A stretch of DNA of 24,508 nt from an uncultured Muribaculaceae bacterium. GTDB lineage: Bacteria > Bacteroidota > Bacteroidia > Bacteroidales > Muribaculaceae. Shown in pieces: positions 24,437 to 24,508 of the stretch. How positions within the stretch are numbered: position 1 is the stretch's first letter; each line of letters starts with the position of its first letter. The stretch spans positions 1 through 24,508 of the forward strand of contig CAJTJV010000038.1 of NCBI GenBank assembly GCA_910576775.1. The letters are read 5' to 3'. Both the position numbers and the translations under genes were made by a program. Under the pieces are notes generated by a model. The model was not told the DNA's origin, searched no databases, and saw only the letters and a list, made by a program, of their open reading frames with translations.

Positions 24437-24508
24437 TCAGTAACTTTGAATCGACAAAAACAGGAAAAGTTAAATCGACAAGATTAGGCAAAAAATAACA
24501 TCGTAAAT
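24432..24508. mobile_element. Probable end of an insertion sequence inside sbcC (IS21-like organisation)
   Basis: The stretch begins TGTAATCAGTAAC at the point where sbcC coding ends and runs to the window edge. It contains two copies of a roughly 24-base imperfect direct repeat centred on AATCGACAA (24449-24457 and 24473-24481) and a weaker third (ATCGTAAA from 24500). GC content falls sharply compared with sbcC. Ends starting with TG and carrying several spaced copies of a short repeat are typical of IS21-family transposons, where they bind the transposase. No transposase gene is within the window, so family assignment is an inference. Confidence 0.5.

Noticed and set aside
24449..24508. 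CRISPR array start suggested by the spaced repeats
   Set aside because: The repeat core is only 9 bases, imperfect beyond that, and the intervals are shorter than spacers. An insertion-sequence end explains it better.

Overview
The window looks like chromosome of a gut-type Bacteroidales bacterium, most likely Muribaculaceae or a close relative. The evidence is a set of promoters of the Bacteroidetes form (TTG, 19-20 bases, then TAnnTTTG), TonB-dependent receptors with and without a carboxypeptidase-like N-terminal domain, a thiamine receptor/PnuT pair under a TPP riboswitch, and two secreted proteins ending in the YFNLQGVRV-type C-terminal domain seen in this family. Most of the window is ordinary, densely packed housekeeping and envelope DNA. 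The least ordinary parts are the broken right edge, a parS-like site behind mnmG, and a tandem pair of secreted proteins with a duplicated promoter module.

Left part (1-7796, all minus strand). A thiamine uptake operon runs right to left: promoter (3063-3092), a 9-bp hairpin at the predicted mRNA 5' end, a TPP riboswitch (2932-3023), an outer-membrane TonB-dependent receptor (703-2928) and, one base later, the inner-membrane PnuC-family transporter (123-701), which the riboswitch marks as PnuT (thiamine) rather than a nicotinamide riboside carrier. Upstream are an AMP-forming acyl-CoA synthetase (3093-4811) and a large outer-membrane beta-barrel protein (5010-7796) whose promoter would start transcription at or next to its start codon.

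Middle part (7797-16242, plus strand). A divergent promoter region opens a likely six-gene operon: TolC-type outer-membrane channel, HlyD-type periplasmic adaptor, two ABC-2 permeases, a polysaccharide flippase and a family-4 glycosyltransferase. The first four form a tripartite exporter with no ATPase gene nearby. A separate DUF805 membrane protein follows and ends in a terminator that can serve both strands.

Tandem secreted pair (16307-18440, minus strand). Two paralogous proteins of about 300 residues, each with signal peptide, conserved cysteines, a predicted beta-rich body and a near-identical C-terminal domain. Promoter, leader and an upstream inverted repeat are conserved with the genes.

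Right part (18800-24508, plus strand). ybeY and mnmG (1-base overlap; rRNA and tRNA maturation), a perfect parS-like palindrome directly after mnmG, apt (adenine salvage), a terminator, then sbcD and sbcC (4-base overlap). sbcC stops after about 496 residues, half the usual length, exactly where composition changes to AT-rich DNA with spaced AATCGACAA repeats. This is most simply read as the end of an insertion sequence (IS21-like organisation) that has split sbcC; the element itself lies outside the window.
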